The notes under the pieces are model-generated. The model was not told the DNA's origin and did not search any database. It saw nothing but the letters and a program-made list of their open reading frames with translations. Positions 26,576 to 36,100 of a stretch of 46,691 nucleotides of DNA are shown in pieces. The DNA is from Chlorobiaceae bacterium (GTDB taxonomy: Bacteria; Bacteroidota; Chlorobiia; Chlorobiales; Chlorobiaceae). Location of the stretch: NCBI GenBank assembly GCA_013334755.1, contig JAAXWX010000012.1, positions 1-46,691 of the forward strand, in the 5' to 3' direction. Every line of letters starts with the position of its first letter. Within the stretch, counting starts at the first letter, position 1. Both the position numbers and the translations under genes were made by a program.

Positions 26576-26723
26576 GGGTCTTTTACCTTTTAAGATTTTA
26601 TAAAGTGTTCAAAAATAGCTTTTCTCCCGTTATCATGGAAAGAAAAAACCCATAACTTGCAAATTCGTCATTAAGGTTTTATATTCACAGCTCTCTACAA
26701 TTACATACCTGATTGAGGTTACC

Positions 26724-26906
26724 ATGGCAAAAGGAAAGGAAAATAGAATCGTTATCACGCTTGAATGCACAGAAGCAAAAAAAGAAGGGAAAACGGTTTC
26801 ACGATATACCACGACAAAAAACAAAAAAAATACAACAGAACGTCTTATTCTGAAGAAATACAATCCGAATATGCAGCGTCATACCCTGCACAAGGAGATC
26901 AAGTAA
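26724..26906 (+). CDS. rpmG: 50S ribosomal protein L33 (60 aa)
   Basis: Small basic ribosomal protein. [20 protein letters not shown], a short [10 protein letters not shown] turn and [20 protein letters not shown] follow the L33 pattern throughout. It has only one cysteine, so it is of the zinc-independent type. A GAGG ribosome-binding site lies a few bases before the ATG. The tRNA-Leu gene follows after 67 bases and may share its transcript. Confidence 0.95.
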   Translation: MAKGKENRIVITLECTEAKKEGKTVSRYTTTKNKKNTTERLILKKYNPNMQRHTLHKEIK

Positions 26907-26973
26907 GCCTCTTTTTTGCAGGTTAACGGAATAAAAGAACATATTTTTTGTACCGGTCTGAGCATAACGCAAT

Positions 26974-27055
26974 GCCCGAATGGCGGAATTGGTAGACGCA
27001 CGCGTTTCAGGGACGCGCGCCGCAAGGTGTAGGAGTTCGAGTCTCCTTTCGGGCA
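26974..27055 (+). tRNA. tRNA-Leu (anticodon CAG)
   Basis: Acceptor arms GCCCGAA and TTCGGGC pair fully. The anticodon stem CGCGT/ACGCG encloses the loop TTCAGGG, giving anticodon CAG. A class II variable arm (CGCCGCAAGGTGT) and the T-loop TTCGAGT complete the cloverleaf. The discriminator base is A, and CCA is not encoded (CAA follows). Confidence 0.97.
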
Positions 27056-27155
27056 CAAACAATCTTCCCAGGCGATATGCAAGTGAATACGATTAACAAC
27101 ATATCATCAGTCGATTCAGCTCAGACCAGGTTTTTCACATACAACGCACCTGTAT

Positions 27156-27186
27156 GCACCTTTTCTTGAGAGGGTGCTTTTTTTTG
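27156..27186 (+). terminator. Intrinsic terminator after tRNA-Leu
   Basis: Arms GCACC and GGTGC enclose a pyrimidine-rich loop and are followed by a run of eight or more T. It would end the rpmG/tRNA-Leu transcript, and lies just before the next gene's GTG start. Confidence 0.7.
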
Positions 27187-27216
27187 TTGCTCTAACAATC
27201 CAAAATATCAGCCGTA

Positions 27217-28017
27217 GTGGATCATACCAAAATTAATCTCCTTGTCAGACTTCAGCACCTTGACAATCAGATAGAAAGCATAGTCAGCCTTCAGAAAGGC
27301 CTCCCCGAGGAAATCGATGCTCTGGATGAAGACCTGGTGTTTACAAGCCGCCAGATCGAATCACGACAGAAAATAGCTGACGATTACCTGAAAACGCGGT
27401 CACGTCTGCATGAAACGATCAATGAGTGCAAAAACAAGATTTTGAACTTCAAGGAGAAGCAGACGCTCGCCCGCAACAATAAAGAGTATGATGCCCTCTC
27501 CAAGCAGATCGAATATGAAGAAAAGGAGATAGCTCAGGCTGAAATTCAGCTTCAGGACATAGTGCATGCCATACAACGGTCACAGGAAATCCAGAAAAAA
27601 GGGCATCAGCTCATTGCCGAGAATCGCTATGACGAGATTACTGAAGAGATGATGCCTGACGACGTCCTGCATCAGCAGCTTCAAGACCTGAAAAAACAGG
27701 TTGATCAGAAAAGAGAGGAACTGGAAAGTATTGTGATTGAAACAGCAGAAGACGTAAACTCACTGAAAAAGAAGGTGGCAGATCAACGGGCACTTATTGC
27801 AACCGAAGCTAAAAGACTGCTCGACAAGTACGACCATCTCAGAAGCGGTACATTGCAGAATGCCGTTGTAAGGCTGAACCGCAATGCCTGTTCCGGCTGC
27901 AATACCAGAGTACCTACCAATCGTCACACCATGATTGTTCAGGGAGGATTTTATCTTTGTGAATCCTGCGGACGGATTGTCGTTCATGAACGACTTTTTG
28001 AAGAGGCTGAAGGTTAA
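27217..28017 (+). CDS. CT398-like coiled-coil zinc-ribbon protein (266 aa)
   Basis: A long charged coiled coil covers about residues 15-195. The C-terminal zinc ribbon carries two cysteine pairs (CSGCNTRV near residue 228 and CESCGRIV near 250), as in the family of Chlamydia CT398 (zf-RING_7, formerly DUF164). Known members are widespread in bacteria; chlamydial CT398 binds sigma-54 and type III secretion parts, but a general role is not established. The start is GTG at 27217, and the N-terminal LVRLQHLDNQIESI matches the family's usual opening. A hairpin terminator follows the stop. Confidence 0.85.
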   Translation: MDHTKINLLVRLQHLDNQIESIVSLQKGLPEEIDALDEDLVFTSRQIESRQKIADDYLKTRSRLHETINECKNKILNFKEKQTLARNNKEYDALSKQIEYEEKEIAQAEIQLQDIVHAIQRSQEIQKKGHQLIAENRYDEITEEMMPDDVLHQQLQDLKKQVDQKREELESIVIETAEDVNSLKKKVADQRALIATEAKRLLDKYDHLRSGTLQNAVVRLNRNACSGCNTRVPTNRHTMIVQGGFYLCESCGRIVVHERLFEEAEG

Positions 28018-28023
28018 TAATAC

Positions 28024-28050
28024 ACGTTCATTTTGAAAAATGAACGTTCT
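28024..28050 (+). terminator. Hairpin terminator after the zinc-ribbon gene
   Basis: Perfect 11-base arms ACGTTCATTTT and AAAATGAACGT with a GA loop lie six bases after the stop codon, followed by TCTCTCTT. The weak T-run makes the terminator imperfect. It separates this gene from RNase P RNA. Confidence 0.6.
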
Positions 28051-28070
28051 CTCTTACATGATGGTTCTTT

Positions 28071-28433
28071 GTAAAGCTGAAACCGTAAGTGTGCAGTCGC
28101 CGTACAGCCGTAAGGCTGCATGGAGGAAAGTCCGAACTTCATAGGGCAGGGTGCCGGTCGAGAGTCGAAAGGTTCAAGCCCGGGGATGACGGCGCAAGCC
28201 GATTTTCACAGAGAGTGCAACAGAAAACAAACCGCTCCGGGCAACCGGAGTAAGGGTGAAACGGGGGTGTAAGAGACCACCAGACATTTCAGTAATGGAA
28301 TGTGCTTGGCAAACCTCCCCGAAGCAAGGCTAAATATGAGAGCTTTTCCCCATGGGGAAAGAGAGTGGCCCGTTCAATTCCGAAAGGAGAGTTTTCGGGT
28401 AAGCCGCATTAGATAAATGGCTGCAGCTTTACC
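28071..28433 (+). ncRNA. rnpB: RNase P RNA, type A
   Basis: The catalytic RNA of RNase P. Conserved blocks are present in order: GGAGGAAAGTCCGAACTTC with CATAGGGCAGGGTGCCGG (P3-P4 and CR-I), AAGGGTGAAACGGGGGTGTA, AGAGACCACCAGAC, GGCAAACCTCCCC, and the 3' GATAAATGGCTGC. The ends pair as P1: GTAAAGCTG at 28071 with CAGCTTTAC at the 3' end. A further small hairpin, TTACCCG-TTTTT-CGGGTAA, overlaps the 3' boundary and may end the transcript. The ends are set from P1 pairing and could be off by a few bases. Confidence 0.95.
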
Positions 28434-28552
28434 CGTTTTTCGGGTAATTCACAGAATTCGGCTTATAGCTTCGGTTTCAGCTTTTTTAATGGTTCATTCC
28501 CATCGTCAGATTACCCGCTCACGTTACCTTCGCCTTGTCAGCAACAAACAGG

Positions 28553-28744
28553 TCATGAATCCTCAGGCCTTGCATCCACTGATGGAAACCCGCTCTCAGA
28601 AAGAGTGATGGAAATGGCAATCGGCTTGCAGCAGATTGGACAATCTTCAGTATACTCCTGCTCTCCTTCCGAAGAAGCAACCTGAATGTCCATAATCTCA
28701 CCGCAATAAGGGCATGGTACGGAAATCGTTTCAATGATATTCAT
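28553..28744 (-). CDS. CPXCG-motif cysteine-rich protein (63 aa)
   Basis: Small protein with a two-knuckle zinc-binding pattern, VPCPYCGE and EDCPICCKPI, typical of the CPXCG family (PF14255), whose role is unknown. Start MNIIETISV at 28744 is preferred because the family begins there; the open frame extends 13 codons further up. The C-terminus is an acidic tail. It follows the lipoprotein gene on the same strand by 42 bases and is probably in its transcript. Confidence 0.85.
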   Translation of the reverse strand: MNIIETISVPCPYCGEIMDIQVASSEGEQEYTEDCPICCKPIAISITLSESGFPSVDARPEDS

Positions 28745-28786
28745 GGTTAGCTCTGATTCTGTTAACAAAAGTCTTCTCTGCAATCA

Positions 28787-29614
28787 CTACTTAAAACTGA
28801 CTTCAACCTCTTTTTTTGTTTCCATCCTGATTCCTGGAATTTTTTTCATGATCTTCTGCATCTCTTCCGAAGAGAGCTCAGTACCAGAAGAGGAAAAAGA
28901 TGTAAATTGTTCCGGATTGGCTATCAACTTGTCAAAATCTACATCCATCAGGGTTATTCTCTGTCCTTTTCTGTATGTCGCATTAGTGCCGAGCAATGAA
29001 CCATCGATATCCACTGCCATAAAGATTCTCATTCCCTTGAGAAACTCTTTCATGATATTCGCCACCATTTTAAGTTGCTCAGGATTCTGCTGAGGTTTGG
29101 CTGCTGCAGAAGAGGGTGATACTGAAGCACCCTTTTCATGCTCCATCATGATAAGAAGCTTTGATGGAGAACCCTCTTTCAGGACAAATCGGATATACTG
29201 TTTTTTCTTTTCTTGAGCTTTCTCTCCTGATGCAGAATCGGCGGAAATACCGGAATCAGGATTACGGTTGACCTGCAGTAAATTGATATCCCTGAATGCA
29301 AAAAGTGCTTCATATCCTTCATGAGTTTTTGTTGACACCGGACGAATCGAGATGAAACGCACCCCTTCACCCATCTCCCTGGTCTTCTTCTCCAGTTCAA
29401 CCTTTTCCGGCACCTGACCAGGCTGCCCTTTTTTATCTTTATCGTTAAGGGAATGCGTCTGACTGAACGAGGCTTTGCTGATCAACAACCGTTCGGTAAC
29501 TGTTCCGGTTCCATCCGGTTTGACACGGACTATGGTACTGATCTCCAGGCAGCCAGCCATTGTCACCAGCATAACAACCAATCCCGCAATCCTGATCAAA
29601 CCTTTTCTGACCAT
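28787..29614 (-). CDS. Predicted lipoprotein (275 aa)
   Basis: The N-terminus has a basic start, a hydrophobic core and a lipobox ending in TMAGC (Cys near residue 22), so it should be lipid-anchored. The residue after Cys is Leu, not Asp, which favours the outer membrane. The rest is a beta-rich segment (ISTIVRVKPDGTGTVTERLL), a low-complexity serine/alanine/glutamine middle and a helical C-terminus. Similar lipoproteins with this opening occur in several phyla without known role. It is between the aminotransferase and the CPXCG gene on the same strand. Confidence 0.7.
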   Translation of the reverse strand: MVRKGLIRIAGLVVMLVTMAGCLEISTIVRVKPDGTGTVTERLLISKASFSQTHSLNDKDKKGQPGQVPEKVELEKKTREMGEGVRFISIRPVSTKTHEGYEALFAFRDINLLQVNRNPDSGISADSASGEKAQEKKKQYIRFVLKEGSPSKLLIMMEHEKGASVSPSSAAAKPQQNPEQLKMVANIMKEFLKGMRIFMAVDIDGSLLGTNATYRKGQRITLMDVDFDKLIANPEQFTSFSSSGTELSSEEMQKIMKKIPGIRMETKKEVEVSFK

Positions 29615-29640
29615 GCAAGTACCCCAGTTATGTTAAAATT

Positions 29641-30798
29641 TCAGGCAAGAAGCTGAATACGGCGAATAGCTTCGTCAAGCACAGCATCCTCCTTGGCGAA
29701 GCAAAAACGAACCATCTTTTCTCCTCTTTTATCGTGATAAAAAGCACCACCCGGAACACTTGCCACCCCGGTTTTCTGCAAAATGTGCATAGCCCGTTCC
29801 TTGCCTGTCATACCGGGAATTCGGGAAACATCTGTAAGGACATAATAGGCTCCGTCAGGAATATGAGGAGGCAGACCAGCCTGAGTGAGAGCGCTGCAGA
29901 AACGGTCACGCTTGGTCTGATAGTCAACAGAAAGATTATGATAATAACTATCTCCAAGCTCGCCGAATCCCCTGGCGACACCAGCCTGCAATGGTGCTGG
30001 CGCACAAACATAAACAAGATCATTGAAATAACCGATTGCCTGGGCCCACCTTGCATCGCAGAAAGCATAACCGATCCGCCACCCCGTGACACTGAACGTT
30101 TTTGATGACCCTGAAACGGTAATAGTCCGCTCCCTCATACCCGGCAGGGAGGCAAATGAGTGATGGATGTTATCCCCGTACACAAAATGTTCATAAATTT
30201 CGTCAGTAAAGACAAAGAGATCGTAACACTCGGCAAACGAGGCTATAAGCTCAAGTTCATGAACTGAGAATACCTTGCCTGAAGGATTTGCCGGCGTATT
30301 GATAATAATGGCCCGGGTACGGGGAGTGACAACATGCTCAAGATCATGAACACTGAATGACCAATCCGGCGGATTCAGTGGAAGATAAACCGGCATTGCT
30401 CCCGCGGCCTGCAATGTACTGATATGGTAACCGTAAAAAGGCTCAAAAACAATCACCTCATCACCGGGATTGAGCAGTGCCTGAAACGCACAGTACAATG
30501 CACCCGTTGCTCCGGCGCTTACAATAATCTCACACTCAGGATCAAAGGTCAGGCCCGAAAACCTCTTCTGCTTGAGTGCAAGAGCCTGGCGCAACTGAAA
30601 CAGACCTGCATAATGGGTATAGGTGTTCATCCCCTGTTCTATCGCCTCTGCAGCACCCTGAAGAACGGGCACGGGAACAGGAGTGTCACAGACACCCTGT
30701 GCAAGATTGATACCACCTACGCGACGGCACTCAATTGACATGTTACGAATTTCCGACTGCTGCACGCAAGCATGCCGGTCACTTAAGGTCAGTCCCAT
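29641..30798 (-). CDS. Class I/II PLP-dependent aminotransferase (385 aa)
   Basis: Fold-type I aminotransferase of the aspartate/methionine/kynurenine branch. GGINLAQGVCDTPVP and NTYTHYAGLFQLRQAL open the protein, followed by SAGATGALYCAF, NTPANPSGKVF, TDEIYEHFVY, the PLP lysine in SGSSKTFSVTGWRIGY near residue 232, and a C-terminal RFCFAK with the carboxylate-binding Arg. The amino donor cannot be told; methionine or glutamine aminotransferases are close relatives. It lies 26 bases from the lipoprotein gene, same strand. Confidence 0.88.
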   Translation of the reverse strand: MGLTLSDRHACVQQSEIRNMSIECRRVGGINLAQGVCDTPVPVPVLQGAAEAIEQGMNTYTHYAGLFQLRQALALKQKRFSGLTFDPECEIIVSAGATGALYCAFQALLNPGDEVIVFEPFYGYHISTLQAAGAMPVYLPLNPPDWSFSVHDLEHVVTPRTRAIIINTPANPSGKVFSVHELELIASFAECYDLFVFTDEIYEHFVYGDNIHHSFASLPGMRERTITVSGSSKTFSVTGWRIGYAFCDARWAQAIGYFNDLVYVCAPAPLQAGVARGFGELGDSYYHNLSVDYQTKRDRFCSALTQAGLPPHIPDGAYYVLTDVSRIPGMTGKERAMHILQKTGVASVPGGAFYHDKRGEKMVRFCFAKEDAVLDEAIRRIQLLA

Positions 30799-30839
30799 CG
30801 GTTCATATTTTTAACTGACATCGAATAAACAGCCCAAAC

Positions 30840-31064
30840 TCAGATTGGAAGACCGCCTTCAGGAAATAAACCATGAAATCCCCATATGGTACCGAACAGG
30901 AGACCCAAAACCATCATGATCACACCTGCAACAAAAGAAAAGATAATCATGGCAGGAATACTGGCAAACACCCACTTCACCATAAAAACAACCATCGACC
31001 AGAAAGGCATACGGATATCGGTAACCACAACCTTCTGTTCATCCTGAAATTTTTTTTCATCCAT
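30840..31064 (-). CDS. Small membrane protein (74 aa)
   Basis: A short charged N-terminus (MDEKKFQDEQKVVVTDIRMP) is followed by two hydrophobic helices (about residues 22-40 and 44-62). AAGGAG lies at the right distance before the ATG at 31064; the GTG two codons upstream overlaps that site and is rejected. Conserved small membrane proteins with the pattern VVVTDIRMPFWSMV are found in various bacteria, without known function. Confidence 0.7.
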   Translation of the reverse strand: MDEKKFQDEQKVVVTDIRMPFWSMVVFMVKWVFASIPAMIIFSFVAGVIMMVLGLLFGTIWGFHGLFPEGGLPI

Positions 31065-31342
31065 AAACACTCCTTTAATTTTTTTCGCAATATACCTATC
31101 GAAAGCACTTACAACAATGAGACCAGAATAAGGAGAAGATCAAAATCCCTGAAAAATAACGCAATCAGATGCCCATACTGAGTACAGAACAATATGATAA
31201 CCGAAACCAGCGATCGGCCCCACTCGTTTACTCTTATTTATTATTCATTTTAACTGATTTTTAATGCTTTCTTCACTCTCTTTTAAGCACTATCGGATAT
31301 CTTTTGCGGAAGAAAGTTATGAATGGTTAACGATGCTGAAAT

Positions 31343-31921
31343 ATGTGGAAATCACTCCTTGTACAACGAACATTACCGCTGACGATATCATATCTCCTGC
31401 TGATCATTGCGGGCATATCACTTGACTATCTCCTGCATATTGCCAATCTTGTATGGGTAGGCCGATATCTTGGAATCGCAGGTACTCTGTTTCTTGCCTT
31501 ATCCTTTGGCTATTCTGCCCGAAAAAAAAAGGTGATTAAAAATGGAGCCCTGAAACTTTTTCTCAAGCTCCACTGTAATGCCGGCTGGGTTGGCACCCTG
31601 ATGATCTTTGTTCATTCAGGGATTCATTTCAATGCCATTCTGCCCTGGATGGCGACAGCGCTGATGATGGTGGTAACTGCCAGTGGCCATGTCGGACAAT
31701 ATCTGCTCAAGAAGGTCAAGGAAGAGGTAAAACTGAAAATGAAAGAGCTTGGAGTCAACGCCGTTGTTGATGATGAAATTGAGCAGCAGCACTACTGGGA
31801 TACCCTGACCATCAAGACTCTTGAACAGTGGAGAAAGGTTCATATGCCAATGGTTTCCGTTTTGCTTGCATTAACGACAATCCATATTCTATCAATCTTT
31901 TTCTTCTGGAACTGGAGGTAG
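31343..31921 (+). CDS. Histidine-rich membrane protein, b-type cytochrome candidate (192 aa)
   Basis: Four membrane helices are visible (about residues 12-32, 38-55, 82-112 and 168-188). Histidines suited to bind haem lie in them: LKLHCNAGW, FVHSGIHF, SGHVGQYL, RKVHMPM and TTIHIL. This resembles the small cytochrome b/ferric-reductase-like quinol oxidising subunits found next to multihaem c-type cytochromes. The stop is four bases from the start of the 16-haem cytochrome gene, so the two should be co-translated and act as a membrane partner and a periplasmic electron carrier. Haem binding is inferred, not proven. Confidence 0.7.
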   Translation: MWKSLLVQRTLPLTISYLLLIIAGISLDYLLHIANLVWVGRYLGIAGTLFLALSFGYSARKKKVIKNGALKLFLKLHCNAGWVGTLMIFVHSGIHFNAILPWMATALMMVVTASGHVGQYLLKKVKEEVKLKMKELGVNAVVDDEIEQQHYWDTLTIKTLEQWRKVHMPMVSVLLALTTIHILSIFFFWNWR

Positions 31922-31925
31922 CCTG

Positions 31926-33188
31926 ATGAAACCACTCTTTGCTTTTATCACGTCTGCCATTATTCTTGTAGCCCTTGCCACAGCATTTCCCCATCTGCTG
32001 CTTGATCCCGGTGCACTCATGAAGGGGCATCAAAAAATCAAAAACGATTGTTTGAGCTGCCACACACCATTTCAAGGGGTAACTTCAGTGCAATGCATCA
32101 GCTGTCACAAACAGGACAGCATCGGCATCAAAAATGTCGCCGGGGCATTCCTTCCAAAAGATTCCACAAAGGTTCTTTTTCATAAAGGACTTTCTGCCAG
32201 CTCATGTGTCGAATGTCATACCGACCACAAGGGAACTGAAGCTGTAAAAGCAATCAAAACTTTCAAGCATGCTTCGCTGACGACAGCGCTCCAGAAAAAT
32301 TGCATCGCCTGTCACAAAGATCAAATACCTGCTGACGCTCTTCATCGTTATGCAAAAGGAAATTGCTCCGAGTGTCATACGACAAAAAAATGGAAACCGG
32401 CTGCATTTGATCATAAACAGCTTACAGCCTCAGGCGGAAGACAATGCATCACCTGCCATAAGGCTGACCGACCGAATGACCAGCTGCACCGGGATGTTAC
32501 TGCTTCCTGCGCTGCATGCCATGGCACCACAAAATGGAAACCAGCTACATTCAACCACAAACAGCTGGCAGGAGGAAAACAGTGCATCACCTGTCACAAA
32601 GCTGACCGACCCAACGACAAGCTGCACCGGGATGTTACTGCTTCCTGCGCTGCATGCCATGGCACCACAAAATGGAAACCAGCGTCATTCAACCACAAAC
32701 AACTGGCAGGCGGCAAACAGTGCATCAGTTGCCACAAAGCTGACCGACCCAACGACAAGCTGCACCAGGAGATAACCGCAAGCTGCGCTGCGTGTCATGG
32801 CACCACAAAATGGAAACCGGCTACATTCAACCACAAACAACTGGCAGGAGGAAAACAGTGTATCAGTTGCCACAAGGCCGACCAGCCGAATGACACTCTG
32901 CATCGTCAGTCAGAAGCAAACTGTGCAGCATGCCATGGCACCATGAAATGGAAGCCTGCATCATTCAACCATAACCGGTATTTCCGGCTCGACGGTGACC
33001 ACAGGGCAAGCTGCAAGACCTGCCACACCAATCCGGGAAATTATAAACAGTATACCTGCTACAACTGCCATGAGCACTCCCCGGCAAATATGGCGGCAGT
33101 ACATCGTGAAGAGGGTATCTCCAACTATCAGAACTGCGTCCGATGTCACCGCAACGGAAGCGGCGAAGGCGAAAGAGGAGATGATTAG
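31926..33188 (+). CDS. Multihaem c-type cytochrome with 16 CXXCH motifs (420 aa)
   Basis: A hydrophobic N-terminus (about residues 4-22) serves as signal or membrane anchor. Sixteen CXXCH haem-attachment motifs follow. From about residue 147 the protein is made of tandem modules of 46 residues, each with CAACHGTTKWKPATFNHKQL and CI(T/S)CHKADRPND, so two haems per module. Extra histidines (FNHKQL, DKLHRD) would supply the second axial ligand. The chain would be a haem wire in the periplasm or on the outer membrane. GGAGG precedes the ATG. The gene converges on the FAD/Fe-S oxidoreductase with three bases between stops. The C-terminus ends in three more haem motifs and a charged tail. Confidence 0.92.
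   Translation: MKPLFAFITSAIILVALATAFPHLLLDPGALMKGHQKIKNDCLSCHTPFQGVTSVQCISCHKQDSIGIKNVAGAFLPKDSTKVLFHKGLSASSCVECHTDHKGTEAVKAIKTFKHASLTTALQKNCIACHKDQIPADALHRYAKGNCSECHTTKKWKPAAFDHKQLTASGGRQCITCHKADRPNDQLHRDVTASCAACHGTTKWKPATFNHKQLAGGKQCITCHKADRPNDKLHRDVTASCAACHGTTKWKPASFNHKQLAGGKQCISCHKADRPNDKLHQEITASCAACHGTTKWKPATFNHKQLAGGKQCISCHKADQPNDTLHRQSEANCAACHGTMKWKPASFNHNRYFRLDGDHRASCKTCHTNPGNYKQYTCYNCHEHSPANMAAVHREEGISNYQNCVRCHRNGSGEGERGDD
32364..33059 (+). repeat. Tandem 138-bp modules in the multihaem cytochrome gene
   Basis: Cysteine codons of successive modules lie at 32364, 32508, 32646, 32784 and 32922: one step of 144 and then three of exactly 138 bases. Modules two and three are nearly identical in DNA over most of their length (for example around GGGATGTTACTGCTTCCTGC), so the expansion looks recent or homogenised by recombination. 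The outer modules are more diverged. Confidence 0.9.
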
Positions 33189-33191
33189 CTG

Positions 33192-36100
33192 CTAAAAGCT
33201 TACTACCGTTCCCCTTGAAACCTGACTCAGCATCAGCTCCATCCAGCCGGAACCCGAATGTTTTTCAGCAAGAGCCACAACAATATGCTGTGGCTCAACA
33301 CCAAGATCAAGATTTCTTCCAAGCCCCTGGACACATGAAGGACAATTGGTCAACATAACAGCCCTCTCTCGGCCATGCATGAGCTCAGTTATGGCATCCC
33401 GTTTACGGTGAAGCATGGAATCTGTAATGTCAGGACGCGACAGGGCAAGTGTACCAGCCTCGGAACAGCAATGCGGCACAGCGGTCACGCTGCCGAACCC
33501 TCCCAGACCGTGCAAGGTGTCCCGCGCTTTTCCGGAAAGCGAATCGTGGCATGGAGCATGATAAAGGTAATCGCCTGTTCCATCCAGCTTCATCCCTTTT
33601 CCAAGGGCATAAGCAGCAATATCGATGATCTTTCCGCCGAAAATCCTGCCGGTTTCAATAGCATCAAGCCCCTCAATGCAAGTACCACAAGTCACTACGC
33701 AGGCATCAAAATCAAGATAGGAGAACATCTCCCTGATCTGGCTGAAGAGCACAGTATTGCGCAGCACAATACTCGAATACTGGTCAGTTTTTGCATTGAC
33801 ATGTGCCGGAAATCCGCAGCAAAGAAATGGAGGCGGAAGCACCACCCTTGAACCAAGCTCAAGCAACACATGGAGAGCTGCCATGGAAATGGAGGAATTC
33901 ATCCGCTCCGAGCCACATCCCGGAAAATAAAAAACATTGCTGGTCACCTCTCCGGCAGGCTCGAAAACAAGCACCTGATCAGGACCGCACTCCGGCAGAA
34001 CATCACGCAAAGTTCCTTCAGGTACCGGCGGCACAGGAGAGCGCAGCAATCGCAAAGGATAGAAGGCCGGTGGATCATTTTCAGGCTGCAGCGACGAGGA
34101 AAGTCTGTTGCCGGCTCGCTGAACGGCTCCACCAAGCCGGAGCACAGTACGGCGAAACAGTGCATTAAACGCAGGAGAACGGCTTTCGAGATAGCGCAGG
34201 GTCAATTCAGTAACCGGTGAAGAGTGCTTGAACCCCCACTCAGAAAGGATTTCACGTTCCAGCACCGAAACCTCGCCGCTATCGATATCGACCGGACATG
34301 GCTTGAGACATTTATGACAGATAGTACAGTGATCGGCCACCTCTTCAAGCCACTTCAGAAGGGCAAAATCGGTAGTACGCTCACGCTGGGCATCAAAAAG
34401 AAGGGCCTCGATCAGTGATCCGATCGCCAGGTTTTTGTTGCGTGGATGATAAAACATACCCCGTGCCGGATAGTAGACACAGCAGTCTGGCTTGCATTTG
34501 CCACAGCGGATACAATAATCAACCTTTTTTGAAAGCTCCTCAATCTGGGCGCGCCTGAGAATATGCGCCTCAAGCTCGAGCAGATTGAACGAGGGTGTAA
34601 AAATGTAGTCAAGTACCTTATAATCATCAAGCTTCCCAGGGTTCATGATCCCTTTTGGATCAACCTTGCGACGATATTTTGACAGCTCTTCAACTATGGA
34701 TGGGTCGAGATATTTCAGCTTGGTAACACCAATACCATGTTCACCCGAAACTACCCCGCCGAGAGAAACAACTTTTTCCATAACATGGTCGATCACCTGG
34801 TCCGCCCGCTCAAGCATTGGCCGGTCATTGGAGAGTACCGGAACGTTGACATGGACATTCCCGTCACCGGCATGCATGTGAGTAGCCAGCACGATACGCC
34901 GGTCACGCACATGCTGATAAGCGCCATCAAGTGCCGCATGAATGCCCGGGTAACCCTGAACCAGCTCTCCAAGCTCGCTGCCAAGCTCCTGCACAACTGT
35001 AAGCGCACGAAGCGACTCTTCCGGCTCAGCATCAATCTTCCCGCCAAAAATGCGGCAAAGCTCAAGCCCTGCCGGAATCTTTGAGGCAAACTGGCCGCCA
35101 TCCTCATTTACTTGTGTCGATGCAAGAATATCCCGTGCACGCTCCACAAAACGAAGCTGGGCATAACGTTCTTCCTCAATATTGAGTTTATCAATAAAGC
35201 GGGAAAACTCGGCAAGGGCTTCAAGCGGAATAACAATATCCTCGTTAAGCTTGAACGCATTGGTTCGCCGGGCAATAGCACCAAGCTTTTTACGGTCAGC
35301 CCAGAAACGGACAGCCTCGGCATTATCTCTGGCCAGGAACATCAAGGTGTTTGGATGCTGCTCAAGCAGCCGTTCAACCCGCTCCACACCACTCTGTACC
35401 TCCTCGGTATTATTGCCGGCGATATCAATCAGCAGTACCGCTTTCGGCGTCTGTGCTCGGGGTGCCTTCACCTTGTAATCGATTGCCCTGATATACTCGT
35501 CATCAAAATGTTCGAGCGCAAGCAGTGCCTCACGATTCTCGGAATGAAGCGGAAATATTTTTGATAGCTCAAGAATCACACGGCTGGCCTCTTCCATGTC
35601 AGGTCCGAAAAACTCAAGACAGAGTGTTCTTTTTTCAGGATATTTCGGATAGAGAATAAAACGAGCCGAGGTAATCACCCCGTCAGTCCCCTCTTTCTGA
35701 AGACCCGGTACTCCCCCAAGCGCTTTGTTGGTAATATCCTTCCAGAGTCCTTTTTTACGAATATCGGTGCCGATCAGTTCAATACGATCGATCCTCTTGC
35801 CCGACTCATTCCATACCTCAAAAACCACCGTATCCTCATGCATGATTTTCCGCAACCGGTGATCAGCACGCTTTACCGTCCAGTTTTCTCCCGAAGGCAT
35901 AGCCATACGCCACTCCAGCAGGTTGTCGATACAGGTTCCCCAGCGTACAGCCATCTTCCCACCTGCATTTTCAGCAATATTACCCCCGACGGTGCAAGCC
36001 CACTCACTGGTTGGATCGGTAGCGAAAACAAGACCATGCTCATCAGCCTCCTCCATCGCATGTTCAGTAATAACTCCTGCTTCAACTTCAATCACCGATG

